From: SFTH01 sp963643985
GTDB lineage: Bacteria > Bacillota > Clostridia > Christensenellales > Aristaeellaceae
Reading direction: 5' to 3'
DNA: 30,139 nucleotides
Assembly: GCA_963643985.1 (NCBI GenBank)
Contig: CAVINP010000012.1
Location: forward strand, 1 to 30,139
Shown: positions 1 to 8,742 of the stretch, piece after piece
Numbering within the stretch: position 1 is the stretch's first letter
Layout: every line of letters starts with the position of its first letter
Notes under the pieces: model-generated
The model's input: only the letters and a program-made list of their open reading frames with translations
Databases searched by the model: none
What the model was told of the DNA's origin: nothing
Translations under genes and position numbers: made by a program

Positions 1-1
1 C

Positions 2-3000
2 TGTGAAGAGACCGAAGTGCCTGAGTCGCCCGAGGTGACCGAGGCTCCCGTGGATGCCGAGGAAACCCTGCCGCCCACGGTAAACACAATTGAAGGCTCT
101 GCCCTGACATGGGTGATCGACGCTGAAGGCAAACTGACCATCTCCGGCGAAGGCCTGATGCCCGACTTTGCCGAGGGCAATCGCCCGTGGGAGCAGTACA
201 TCGCCAACATCCGCGAAGTGGTCGCGGAAGAGGGCGTCATGTCCATCGGCGCTGCGGCATTTTCCGGCTGCGCCAACCTTGAAAAGATCAGCCTGCCGAC
301 CACCCTTTTGTACGTCGGCGACGATACCTTCAAGGATTGCTCGAAGCTGGCCGAAGTCAAATTGGCGGGCGATGAACCCTCCGTCGGCGCGGGCAACGAA
401 GCGTTCACGGCCGTGCTGAACCCGACCGAGGAACCGACCGCGGAACCTACCGCAGAACCGACCGCAGAACCGACCGAAGTCGCTACGGAGGAACCCGATG
501 CGACGCAGCAGGTCGTTGCCCTGATCGATGCCATCGGTGAGGTGACGCTCGATTCCGAAGCTGCCATCACTGCGGCGCAGGAAGCCTACGAGGCCCTCAG
601 CGATGAAGAAAAGGCAGACATCACCAACTACGCCGTGCTCGAGGCGGCCATGGCGGCATTCGCATCTCTGACCGAAGCCATGACGGCGGAAGTGACCCCT
701 GCTGCGGATGCGAAGGTCTACGTCACCATCAACAATGCCGGCCATCTGGTGCTGGTCAACGGTGCGGTGACCGTCAAGGATCTCAACAGTGACGGCGTTC
801 TGACCTATGACGAGGCCATGCAGGCGGCACATACGGCCTACTGTGCCGGCGGCTACGCGACCGAGAGCAGTGGATACGGTGCGTTCGTCACGAAGCTCTG
901 GAACGTGGCCAACGGCGGCAGCTATTACTTCTATAATAATGGCACGGCACTTTCCGCGGCTGTCGACAATACTGAAGACAGCCTCGTTTCGGCGGGCGAT
1001 CATCTGTATGCCACCGTATTAAAGGATACCACCGGCTACAGCGATGTCCTCGGCAAGTTCAATGCAAGCAGCCTGGAGGCCACGGCGGGCCAGGCCTTCA
1101 CGCTGACCTTGTCGGCCACTGCAAATAACATCTATGAGGGCGGCACCTCTGATGCCGGTGTTGTTTCCGGCGTTCAGCTGGGCCTCTGGAAAGACGGCAC
1201 GTTTACCGCCATCGAAGGTGCAACCACCGATGCCGAGGGCAAGGCGACGATCACCCTGGCCAACAACGGCACCTACATCATCACCGCCGAGGGCAGCGTG
1301 GGCACCGTGCCCCTGATGCCGCCGGTGTGCACGGTCACGGTGACGGGTGGCGCCGGCATTACGCTCAGTCAGACGCAGATCACGGTGACCGAGGATGCGC
1401 CCGTGACGCTGACGGCGACCGTTACGCCCGATTCCGAAGCGGAGGTCACCTGGAGCAGCTCGGACACCACCGTGGCAACCGTGGTCAACGGTGTCGTGAC
1501 TGCGGCCTACAAGAGCGGCACGGCCATCATTACCGCGAAGGCAGGCGAGCTTGAAGCCACCTGCGAGGCGACCGTGACGGTTTCGGCGCTCGACGGCGGC
1601 AAGTACGGCAATGTCTACTGGAAGCTGCGCGAGGGCGGCGTGCTGGAGTTCAGCGCCGTGCCGGGCACCAAGGGCGATATGGGCGGCTCGATCAGCAAGT
1701 GGAGCCTGCCGACATACACCAAAAACCATAAAAATGATATCAAGTCTATCGTTGTCAAGGAAGGCGTAACCGGCATTGTCAACTATGCCTTCTACACACT
1801 GACCCCCACGAGCGTATCCTTGCCGTCCACCTTGACGACGATCGGTAACGATGCGTTCGATGGCGTGACGAGCATCACGAGCTTCAGCTGCGCCGAGGGA
1901 TGTCTGCTGAGCGTAAACGGCAAATTCGTGCTGAAGAACAGCGGCACAGAAATCTATATGTACCTCGGCAAGCCGGAAGGCGTAATCACCATTCCCGACG
2001 GCGTGACCAAGGTGGGCGCGCTCTTCAGCGGAAGCGACATCACCGGCATCATCTTCCCGGATTCCGTGAAGGAGATTTCCGGCACGAACTATACCACTTG
2101 GGAAGGCCCCTTCGTCAACTGCAAAAAGCTGGAATCCGTCACGATTCCCTGCGACATCACACAGACCGGCGTATTCAAGGGCTGTACTTCTTTGAAGGAA
2201 GTCACCTTCAAAGAGGGCGTGACCGCCATCGCGGATTATACGTTCAACAACTGCACGGCACTGACCACCATCAACCTGCCCAAGTCGCTGGTATCGTTCA
2301 ATGCCGGCGCATTCTCCGGCTGCCCGGCAATCAGCACCATCAACGTGGCCGAGGGCAGCATCTACAGCATGAGCGGCAACACGCTGATAAAGAATGGCAC
2401 GGAAATCGTGTATGTGCTACCGACGTCTGAGATCAGCGGCGAGCTGGTGATTCCCGAAGGCACCACCGTCATCGGCGACTATGCCTATACCGACAATGAA
2501 AAGATCACCTCCGTGAAGCTGCCCGACAGCGTCACGAGCATCGGCAAGTGTGCTTTCCAGAGCTGCAAGAACCTGACGACTATCAATTTCCCCGAAAAGC
2601 TGACCTCGATTGGCAATTACGCCTTCCAGCATTCGGGACTCACGGAGATCAATCTGTCCGCCGGCATCACCAGCATGGGCTATTATGTCTTTGCCGACAC
2701 GCAGATCACCTCACTGACCCTGCCGGACGGCCTGAGCATCGACAATGAGAATGTGTTCTCAGGCTGCACCAAGCTCACCGAGGTCTCCGTCGGCGGCAAC
2801 ATGGGCAGTCGCATGTTCGAGGACTGCACCGCCCTCAAGACGGTCACCCTGCGCAGCGGCGTGACCACCATTGGCATGCAGGCCTTCTCGGGGTGCGCGG
2901 CACTGGAGACCTTCAGCGTGCCCGAAGGCGTGACCACGATCGGCAACTATGCTTTCGATGAGTGCACGGCGCTGACCTCGATCAGCCTGCCCGCGTCGCT

Positions 3001-6000
3001 TACAGATCTGGCGTCCAATGCCTTCAGCGGCTGCACGAAGCTCACAAGCATCACCTTTGCCGAGGGCAGCAACTTCAAGGTGCAGGATGGTGTGGTTTAC
3101 GACGGCAACAAGCTGGCTTTCACCATGAGCAACGTTTCCGGCGACATCACTGTGCCGGAGGGCATCACCGAAATCGGCGAAGGCGCGTTCAGCGGGAATA
3201 CGGCGATCACTTCCGTGAAGTTGCCCGACAGTGTCACCACCATCGGCAAGCGGGCCTTCAAGGGATGCACGAGCCTGAAGACCGTCAATCTGCCGAGTAA
3301 GCTTGAATCCATCGGCAACTCCGCCTTCAGCGGCTGCACAAGCCTTGAAATGGTCAGCTTCCCGAAAGGACTTAAGACGATCGACATTTCTGCTTTCTAT
3401 GACTGCTCCGGCATGACGGGCAAGCTCTATCTGCCCGGCTCAATCACCTCTTTCGGCAGCAATGCCTTCAGGGGCTGCACCGGCATCACGAGCGCCTACT
3501 TTGAGGACGCGACCGACGCAGCGAATACGAGTTACGGTTCCAGTCTCTTGCGCGAATGCACGAGCCTGACCGAAGTTCGCATTCCGGAAACCTATTCCAC
3601 AAAATTCAATAACCTGGTCTATAATTGCACTGCGCTGAAGAAGATGACCGTTCCTGCGAGCGTCACCAACTTTTCCGGCAGCTATCTGCCCGATGGCTTC
3701 GTGTATCTGGACTTCCGGGGTGTAACTTCCATCAGCAGTTCCCTGCTTTCCAACATGACGAACCTGAAGGAACTGGTTCTGCCCGCGACGCTGACGAGCT
3801 ATAAGGACAGCGCCAGGAATTGCCACCCGGAAATCATATACTTCCGCGGCACTGAAGAGCAGTGGAACGCAATCAATTTTGCATCTACCACACTTGAGAA
3901 CTTTGAGAAGTATGGCACGGTGATCGTGTTCAACTACGGCACGGAAACCGGCGAAGCGCCCGAAATCACCAAGCAGCCTGAAAGCGCAACCTATGAACAA
4001 GGCCTGCGCGCAGCTCCGCTGACCATCGAAGTCAACGAAGTCGAAGGCGTACAGTATCTCTACCACTGGTACTGCGACGGCGAATATTTCTCCAGCGGCA
4101 AGGAATGCACCGTCAACACCGGCGTGGCCGGCGAGTTCGAGTATTACTGCATGGTGCGCTGCTCCGTAGGCGGTAAGTACAGCGAGGTCAAGAGCGATGT
4201 CGTGACCGTCACCGTCACCGAGGCCGGCTTTGCAGGCAGCGGCACATCTGATGATCCGTATCTGATCGCCACGTCCGCGGATCTTGAGCGCCTTTCCGTC
4301 CTGGTAAATGCGGGCGAGAGCTATTCCGGCATGGTCTTCAAGATGACCGAGGATCTGACTTTGCCGGATAACTGGCAGCCTGTCGGCGCGACCAAGGACG
4401 GCACCAACGGCATCAAAAGGGGTGCAAACCTCAACGCCTTCTCCGGCACGTTTGACGGCGACGGACACACACTGACCGTCCCCGCAGGCTATCGTCCGCT
4501 GTTTGCCTATGTCAACGGCGCGACCATCAGAAACCTGAGCATCTACGGCACGCAGATTAACGGCTACGGCCTGGTGGACTGCTTCACGGGCGTGGGCATG
4601 TCCGGCACGGCGGTGACCATCGACCATGTGACCCTGAAATCCGGCACGCAGACCAAGTATTCAGGTCTGATCGGCGCACGTAAGTTTGAGAACGGCTATG
4701 CCGGCTGCAGTGCAGGCTACAATGCCATCATCAGAAACTGCACGATCGAATCCGGCGTCGTGATCGGCTATGGCGCTGACGATACCGAAATCGGCGGCTT
4801 TGCCGGACGCATGCAGGGCACGATCGAAAACTGCGTCAACCACGGCACGGTCAAGGGCGCCAGCTATGTCGGCGGCATCATCGGCACGATCGACAACTCC
4901 ATGGGTCAGTGCGACGTGATTAACTGCAGGTTTGCCGGCGTCGTTACGGCAAGCGGCAACAATGCAGGCGGCATCGTCGGCGGCGGCTACTCCGACTCCT
5001 CGGCCCCCAACGGCACGAAGGTCACGATCAAAAACTGCACTTCCTCCGGTACGGTCAGCGGCGATGCCAACGTCGGCGGCATCCTGGGCGGCGATATGTA
5101 TGTCGCACAGTCCTGGGACAACGTGCCTTCCGCCTTCAAGGACAACAGATTTACCGGCAAGGTTTCCGGCAACAGCAATGTCGGCGCACTGATCGGCTTC
5201 TACGACAGTCTCAACCGCATCGACGACATTTCCGGCAACTACTACGCAGCAGGATGTGGTGCAGACCAGCCCGTGGGCAAAGTCTACGTCGTAGATACCG
5301 CCTGCGCAACCCCGACTGCCTATGGCGATACGATCTATTTCAGCACTGAGACGAGCGTAGCAGACTGCCCCTCCGTGGCGGGCTGCGGCTGGATAACCGG
5401 TTACAATCGCACGGATGACCCGCTGGGCGCAGATGCGGCCAATCTTTGGACCACTGACGGCAAGACGGTCATCCCCGTTGCAAGCATCAAACTGAACAAG
5501 AGCAAGGTCACGCTGCTTCAGAACAATACCTACACCCTCAAGGCGACGATCTCTCCCAAGACGGCTTCCGATACGAGCGTTACCTGGACGAGCAGCAACG
5601 GCAGCATCGCCGCCGTGAATGAAAACGGCGTGGTAACCGGCACCGGCGTCGGCACGGCCACCATTACGGCCATCGCCAACGACGGCAGCGGCAAGAGCGC
5701 GAGCTGCAAGGTGACGGTCAAGTACAACCCCGTCAAGAAGATCACGCTGGCCTATGACGACAAAACCGCCAAGAAACTGACCTTCAACGTTGAGTATGAC
5801 AAGGACAAGACCTTTGTGCTTGCAAGCACGGTCTACCCCGCCACGGCCAGTGATCCCGCTGTGAAGTTCACCAGCAACAATCCCGAGGTTGTCTCCATCA
5901 ATGAAGACAGCGGCGAGTTCACCATCGGCAAGCTGGGCAAGGCGACCGTCACCTGCACGTCGGTCAGCAACAAGAAGGTCAAGGCGACCTGCACGATCAA

Positions 6001-6589
6001 TGTCACGAAGGTGGCTGTATCGAAGATCAAGCTGACCTATTTCTACACGACGCTCCCCTCTTCCGGCCTGACGTTCGATTACGAAGATGTCAAGGGCCAG
6101 ACGTTCAACGGCTTCAGAGCAACGGTACTGCCCCTCAACGCCAACTACAGGGGTGTCGAATGGATGAGCACCAATGAAAGCGTTGTGACCGTCGATGCCG
6201 AGACCGGCGCGTTCACCGTTGTCGGTGCCGGCAAGGCAACGATCAAGTGCGTCTCCACCGACAACAGCAAGGTCTATGCAAGCTGCAAGGTCACGTCGGT
6301 CAAGACGGCGGTCAGCAGCATCACCGTCAGGCACGGCGATGATAAACTGACTTCCAAGAGCGTGCTGAATATGGTCAAGGACGGCACGGATAAAGAACTC
6401 ACGGTCACGTTCAATCCGACCAACGCCACCTATCAGGATCTTACCTGGAAGAGCAGCAACAAGAAGGTCGTAACGGTCGATGAAAACGGCGTGCTCACCG
6501 CCAAGGGCAAGGGCACGGCGACCGTCACGGTTACGAGCAAGGATAATAGAAGGGCAAAACTGAGCTTCAAGGTCAAGGTGACCGAGTAA
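2..6589 (+). CDS. Giant BspA-like leucine-rich-repeat surface protein, 5' end outside the window
   Basis: The reading frame is open from the first full codon (position 2) to the stop, so the GTG at 17 is not a credible start; the N-terminus and any signal peptide lie upstream. At least 2195 residues are visible. In order: one BspA-type leucine-rich module (about nt 100-415), an EPTA linker, a three-helix module (505-690), a domain with an EF-hand-like loop DLNSDGVLTYDE (about 712-1030), an Ig-like domain, a Big_2 domain (1356-1580), about 25 BspA/LRR_5 repeats (1735-3900), an Ig-like domain (3955-4225), a beta-rich region with GLUG repeats such as VGGIIG (4238-5440), and four C-terminal Big_2 modules. 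These are families of secreted adhesins and surface proteins of gut Firmicutes. The C-terminus ends in a Big_2 strand with no LPXTG, SLH or dockerin, so any wall-binding element would be in the missing part. The ligand cannot be predicted. A bidirectional terminator follows. Confidence 0.9.
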   Translation, partial: CEETEVPESPEVTEAPVDAEETLPPTVNTIEGSALTWVIDAEGKLTISGEGLMPDFAEGNRPWEQYIANIREVVAEEGVMSIGAAAFSGCANLEKISLPTTLLYVGDDTFKDCSKLAEVKLAGDEPSVGAGNEAFTAVLNPTEEPTAEPTAEPTAEPTEVATEEPDATQQVVALIDAIGEVTLDSEAAITAAQEAYEALSDEEKADITNYAVLEAAMAAFASLTEAMTAEVTPAADAKVYVTINNAGHLVLVNGAVTVKDLNSDGVLTYDEAMQAAHTAYCAGGYATESSGYGAFVTKLWNVANGGSYYFYNNGTALSAAVDNTEDSLVSAGDHLYATVLKDTTGYSDVLGKFNASSLEATAGQAFTLTLSATANNIYEGGTSDAGVVSGVQLGLWKDGTFTAIEGATTDAEGKATITLANNGTYIITAEGSVGTVPLMPPVCTVTVTGGAGITLSQTQITVTEDAPVTLTATVTPDSEAEVTWSSSDTTVATVVNGVVTAAYKSGTAIITAKAGELEATCEATVTVSALDGGKYGNVYWKLREGGVLEFSAVPGTKGDMGGSISKWSLPTYTKNHKNDIKSIVVKEGVTGIVNYAFYTLTPTSVSLPSTLTTIGNDAFDGVTSITSFSCAEGCLLSVNGKFVLKNSGTEIYMYLGKPEGVITIPDGVTKVGALFSGSDITGIIFPDSVKEISGTNYTTWEGPFVNCKKLESVTIPCDITQTGVFKGCTSLKEVTFKEGVTAIADYTFNNCTALTTINLPKSLVSFNAGAFSGCPAISTINVAEGSIYSMSGNTLIKNGTEIVYVLPTSEISGELVIPEGTTVIGDYAYTDNEKITSVKLPDSVTSIGKCAFQSCKNLTTINFPEKLTSIGNYAFQHSGLTEINLSAGITSMGYYVFADTQITSLTLPDGLSIDNENVFSGCTKLTEVSVGGNMGSRMFEDCTALKTVTLRSGVTTIGMQAFSGCAALETFSVPEGVTTIGNYAFDECTALTSISLPASLTDLASNAFSGCTKLTSITFAEGSNFKVQDGVVYDGNKLAFTMSNVSGDITVPEGITEIGEGAFSGNTAITSVKLPDSVTTIGKRAFKGCTSLKTVNLPSKLESIGNSAFSGCTSLEMVSFPKGLKTIDISAFYDCSGMTGKLYLPGSITSFGSNAFRGCTGITSAYFEDATDAANTSYGSSLLRECTSLTEVRIPETYSTKFNNLVYNCTALKKMTVPASVTNFSGSYLPDGFVYLDFRGVTSISSSLLSNMTNLKELVLPATLTSYKDSARNCHPEIIYFRGTEEQWNAINFASTTLENFEKYGTVIVFNYGTETGEAPEITKQPESATYEQGLRAAPLTIEVNEVEGVQYLYHWYCDGEYFSSGKECTVNTGVAGEFEYYCMVRCSVGGKYSEVKSDVVTVTVTEAGFAGSGTSDDPYLIATSADLERLSVLVNAGESYSGMVFKMTEDLTLPDNWQPVGATKDGTNGIKRGANLNAFSGTFDGDGHTLTVPAGYRPLFAYVNGATIRNLSIYGTQINGYGLVDCFTGVGMSGTAVTIDHVTLKSGTQTKYSGLIGARKFENGYAGCSAGYNAIIRNCTIESGVVIGYGADDTEIGGFAGRMQGTIENCVNHGTVKGASYVGGIIGTIDNSMGQCDVINCRFAGVVTASGNNAGGIVGGGYSDSSAPNGTKVTIKNCTSSGTVSGDANVGGILGGDMYVAQSWDNVPSAFKDNRFTGKVSGNSNVGALIGFYDSLNRIDDISGNYYAAGCGADQPVGKVYVVDTACATPTAYGDTIYFSTETSVADCPSVAGCGWITGYNRTDDPLGADAANLWTTDGKTVIPVASIKLNKSKVTLLQNNTYTLKATISPKTASDTSVTWTSSNGSIAAVNENGVVTGTGVGTATITAIANDGSGKSASCKVTVKYNPVKKITLAYDDKTAKKLTFNVEYDKDKTFVLASTVYPATASDPAVKFTSNNPEVVSINEDSGEFTIGKLGKATVTCTSVSNKKVKATCTINVTKVAVSKIKLTYFYTTLPSSGLTFDYEDVKGQTFNGFRATVLPLNANYRGVEWMSTNESVVTVDAETGAFTVVGAGKATIKCVSTDNSKVYASCKVTSVKTAVSSITVRHGDDKLTSKSVLNMVKDGTDKELTVTFNPTNATYQDLTWKSSNKKVVTVDENGVLTAKGKGTATVTVTSKDNRRAKLSFKVKVTE
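431..478 (+). repeat. Four tandem 12-bp units encoding an EPTA linker
   Basis: Four in-frame copies of a 12-bp unit (consensus GAACCGACCGCA) encode EPTA-EPTA-EPTA-EPTE. They lie between the first leucine-rich module and the helical module, and look like an extended wall-spanning or interdomain linker. Copy number in such units can vary by slippage. Confidence 0.85.
1735..3900 (+). repeat. Array of about 25 BspA/LRR_5 leucine-rich repeats
   Basis: Units of about 22-23 residues (66-69 bp) follow the pattern AFxGCTxLxxVxLPxxVTxIGxx. Examples are AFSGCTKLTSITF and AFKGCTSLKTVNLP. The array ends in an FRGTEEQWNAI motif, a usual ending for such arrays in clostridial proteins. Repeats are diverged at the DNA level, so this is an old protein repeat rather than a recent DNA duplication. 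Confidence 0.85.
5485..6589 (+). repeat. Four C-terminal Big_2 (bacterial Ig-like) modules
   Basis: Four consecutive modules of about 80-95 residues each carry the Big_2 signature: an xVTWTSSNxxxAxVxENGVVT-like core followed by GxGTATIT. Approximate spans are 5485-5720, 5737-6009, 6019-6305 and 6310-6589. They probably form a stalk or carbohydrate/wall-contact region. The same fold occurs once near nt 1356-1580. Confidence 0.8.
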
Positions 6590-6642
6590 AAAACAAGACC
6601 CTCCCGCCACACAAACGGCAGGAGGGTCTTCCCTTGTTTTTT
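6587..6642. terminator. Bidirectional intrinsic terminator
   Basis: A 14-bp stem with one mismatch (6595-6608 with 6617-6630) and an 8-nt loop is flanked by an A-run on the left and a T-run on the right, so it can end transcription from either strand. It lies directly after the surface-protein stop codon and downstream of the convergent fusion gene. Confidence 0.85.
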
Positions 6643-6756
6643 GGGGGAAAGCATGAGTTCCGGTTGCCGCCCCTGAAAGGGGAGGTACCGAACGAATGCG
6701 AGGCGGAGGGCTTGATATTCTCATCTTCCCAAGGAACTGCAAAGAGCCAAATTCTA
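6643..6756. repeat. Non-coding stretch resembling a dispersed clostridial intergenic repeat
   Basis: This 114-nt stretch between converging genes has no gene. It contains a perfect small hairpin CCCCT-GAA-AGGGG (6670-6682) followed by purine-rich GGAGG and GAGGCGGAGGG tracts. From memory, similar strings recur between genes in gut Clostridia. The copy number cannot be judged from one window, so the repeat call is tentative. Confidence 0.4.
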
Positions 6757-7923
6757 TCACCCGATACGGCTGACCTTGCCTTCACCGATCGGATGTGCGT
6801 CCTTGCTGACGGTGTTGTGGCCGATGGCGATGGCAATGGCATAGCGATGACTCTTCGGGAAACCGAAGGCCTGCATCCACTCCTTCCCCTTCTCGCCTTT
6901 GATGACCTCCAGCGGGCGGCCGAGAATCACGCTGCCCAGCCCCAGCCCCATGGCGCTCAGGGCCAGATTTTCCACGGCAATGCCCGCATCCACATCCGCG
7001 AAATTGGATTTGGGTTGCTCCGGCAGGGTGATGAATATCACCAGCGGCGCATTGAAAAACACATCGTAGTCCGTCTTCTTGCTGCGCGCCTCCCCCGTCA
7101 GCTTCGAGAGCAGTATCTCCCTGTACTCGTCGCTGAAGCGCTTGAGAAGTTCGCGGTTCGTGACAAAGATAAAGTGCCAGTCCTGATAGTTGCAGGCCGT
7201 GGGTGACGCCAGAGCCGCTTCCGTCAGCGTCCGGATCTCTTCTTCGGTAAGCGCGACGTCGGAGAAACCGCGCGTGCTGCGGCGATTCATGATTGCAGAT
7301 TGTATATCGCTCATATTCTTCATTTCCCTCCAGACACTTTTCATATATTCGTTGCAGTCCGCCAGAAAGCGCTGCACGTAGGCGTATGTCACAAAGCGCA
7401 CCGGCGCGGGATTGCTCAGGGGCTGGTCATAGAAAGCAAGCGTGGCCTGCTGCCAGCCCGCTATCTCTTCCCTGTTCAGCAGCGGATGATGTTCAGGCGC
7501 CCGACCTGTGCGCACCATGTGCATCAGAAACGGCGTCAGCGGATGTTCATGGTAAAGCCTGAAATCGACGCTCATGGTGTCGTTGTAATATATCTTGGGA
7601 TCGGGCTTGCCGTTGGGCAGGAGCATGCCTGTCAGTTCGCGGTGGAAGCGCACCGTCCACAGGCCGTCCGTGAGCGCATGAATGCCGTAGCCGATGTCAA
7701 AGGGCGTATCGTGCTGCTGCCAGTAGGATACGATCGCACCCGGCAGCATCTCTCGCCAGTTGCCCATGTGCGTCGCGTTCTTGTGGGACTTGTCGTTGCC
7801 GTCACGGATATGGATTGCATCGGGCGATATCGCGCCGAGATAGTAGTCGGGATTGTTTTTAAGCTCCGGCTTGTCCTGCGCCCAGGCATAGGCCGCCAGC
7901 AAGTGAACCATCGGAAGCGCCAT
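6757..7923 (-). CDS. Fusion of zinc-dependent phospholipase C-like domain and nitroreductase
   Basis: 388 residues. The ATG at 7923 is chosen because GGAGG lies 8 nt upstream; an upstream in-frame ATG at 7938 overlaps that site. Residues 1-200 resemble the zinc-dependent phospholipase C / S1-P1 nuclease-like family: the N-terminal PMVH, YYLGAISPDAIHIRD, HKNATHMGNW and GYGIHALTDGLW supply the His/Asp pattern for metal binding. Residues 204-388 are an FMN-dependent nitroreductase: NRRSTRGF near its start, SPTACNYQDWHFIFV, and a GIAVENLALSAMGLGLGS segment. Each part is about the length of a free-standing protein of its family. No signal peptide is seen, so it is probably cytoplasmic. The function of the combination is unknown. 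The joint (7314-7331) contains a ribosome-binding-site-like GGAGGG before two in-frame ATGs, so a separate nitroreductase may also be made. It is divergent from the sigma-factor operon. Confidence 0.85.
   Translation of the reverse strand: MALPMVHLLAAYAWAQDKPELKNNPDYYLGAISPDAIHIRDGNDKSHKNATHMGNWREMLPGAIVSYWQQHDTPFDIGYGIHALTDGLWTVRFHRELTGMLLPNGKPDPKIYYNDTMSVDFRLYHEHPLTPFLMHMVRTGRAPEHHPLLNREEIAGWQQATLAFYDQPLSNPAPVRFVTYAYVQRFLADCNEYMKSVWREMKNMSDIQSAIMNRRSTRGFSDVALTEEEIRTLTEAALASPTACNYQDWHFIFVTNRELLKRFSDEYREILLSKLTGEARSKKTDYDVFFNAPLVIFITLPEQPKSNFADVDAGIAVENLALSAMGLGLGSVILGRPLEVIKGEKGKEWMQAFGFPKSHRYAIAIAIGHNTVSKDAHPIGEGKVSRIG
7312..7331 (-). promoter_or_regulatory. Possible internal ribosome-binding site at the domain junction
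   Basis: On the minus strand GGAGGG (7331-7326) precedes ATG at 7323 by 2 nt and ATG at 7314 by 11 nt. Both are in frame with the nitroreductase domain (MKNMSD and MSDIQ). The spacing is not ideal for either start. It may be a relic of a former gene boundary or a working internal start. Confidence 0.4.
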
Positions 7924-7947
7924 AAAATATACCTCCATCCTATTTGT

Positions 7948-7976
7948 ATTTTATCGGAAAACGGAGGTAAAGTCAA
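7948..7976 (-). promoter_or_regulatory. Sigma-A-type promoter of the fusion gene
   Basis: On the minus strand TTGACT (7976-7971), a 17-nt spacer and TAAAAT (7953-7948) match the housekeeping consensus. Transcription would begin close to the GGAGG of the fusion gene, leaving a very short leader. Confidence 0.65.
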
Positions 7977-8061
7977 GGTTTGGCAATAAAGTGTTAAGTT
8001 TTAGACTCTTCGCTGTATGATGCGTGATTACGGATTGGTTCAAAATTTATGCGCAAACAAT

Positions 8062-8089
8062 TTGCAATTGCCCGTGAAATGTGTATAAT
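8062..8089 (+). promoter_or_regulatory. Sigma-A-type promoter of the ECF sigma operon
   Basis: TTGCAA (8062-8067), a 16-nt spacer and TATAAT (8084-8089). The start point would be near 8096, so a coding start at the GTG at 8081 is excluded and the ATG at 8114 favoured. No separate ECF-type autoregulatory promoter is obvious. Confidence 0.65.
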
Positions 8090-8113
8090 GGTGAGTGTAA
8101 TGAGAACAAGAGA

Positions 8114-8710
8114 ATGCTGAGGGCACGAAATTTGGAAATCGACGAAAAGAAACTGATAGAGCGGGCATCCGGCGGCAATGCGGCGGCATTCAATGAGCTG
8201 ATGGCGAGGCACGAGCATCAGATGTATGCGGTTGCGCTGAGGATGTGTGCCAACCGCGAGGATGCCCAGGACTGCCTGCAGGAGGCGATGCTGCGCGTGT
8301 ACCGCGCCATCTCCGGCTTCAAGGGTCAGTCGAGTTTCTCGACGTGGCTGTATCGCATCACAATGAATACCTGCCTGGATGAGCTGCGTCGCAAGAAAAA
8401 CAAGCAAAATACCTCTCTGGACGGTCTGCTGGATCAGGGCTGGTCGCCGACGGAAGGCAGTGCCGGCCCGGAGCAGGAGGCTCTCAGGAGCGAACTCCGC
8501 GACAAAATGGGCGGCGCCATACGTCAGCTGCCCGAGGATATGCGCGTGGCGATCGTGCTGCGCGACATGCAGGGGCTTACGTACGATGAGATCGCTCAGG
8601 TGACGCAGGTCAGCGTGGGCACGGTCAAGTCCAGAATCAGTCGCGGTCGAGAGAAATTGCGTGAGAAATTGAGAGAATATGTGGAACTTTTTGACCGCCG
8701 TGACGTCTAA
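8114..8710 (+). CDS. ECF (sigma-70 family) RNA polymerase sigma factor
   Basis: 198 residues, the normal size for an extracytoplasmic-function sigma factor. Region 2 (about residues 18-85) shows FNELMARHEHQMYAVALRM, DCLQEAMLRVYRAI and FSTWLYRITMNTCLDELRR, the core-binding and -10 recognition part. Region 4 (about 135-190) shows LPEDMRVAIVLRDMQGLTY followed by the helix-turn-helix VSVGTVKSRISRGREKL for -35 recognition. The ATG at 8114 follows a housekeeping-type promoter, but its ribosome-binding site is weak (AAGAG); an in-frame TTG at 8132 behind GAGGG is an alternative. A putative zinc anti-sigma gene follows 32 nt later, so the pair should form a membrane-stress switch. SigW/RpoE-like; no exact subgroup is claimed. 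Confidence 0.93.
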   Translation: MLRARNLEIDEKKLIERASGGNAAAFNELMARHEHQMYAVALRMCANREDAQDCLQEAMLRVYRAISGFKGQSSFSTWLYRITMNTCLDELRRKKNKQNTSLDGLLDQGWSPTEGSAGPEQEALRSELRDKMGGAIRQLPEDMRVAIVLRDMQGLTYDEIAQVTQVSVGTVKSRISRGREKLREKLREYVELFDRRDV

Positions 8711-8742
8711 ATGTCAGCAATGAAGAAAAGGAGGCATGCGGC

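Noticed and set aside
17..19. GTG as the start of the surface-protein gene
   Set aside because: The frame is open to the window edge and there is no signal peptide after the GTG; the gene is cut by the window.
6670..6682. CCCCT/AGGGG hairpin as a terminator for the fusion gene
   Set aside because: It has no T-run; the longer stem at 6587-6642 is the credible bidirectional terminator.
4661..6760. 699-codon open frame on the minus strand opposite the surface-protein gene
   Set aside because: It mirrors the codon bias of a repetitive GC-rich gene, has no ribosome-binding site or recognisable domain, and runs through the terminator.
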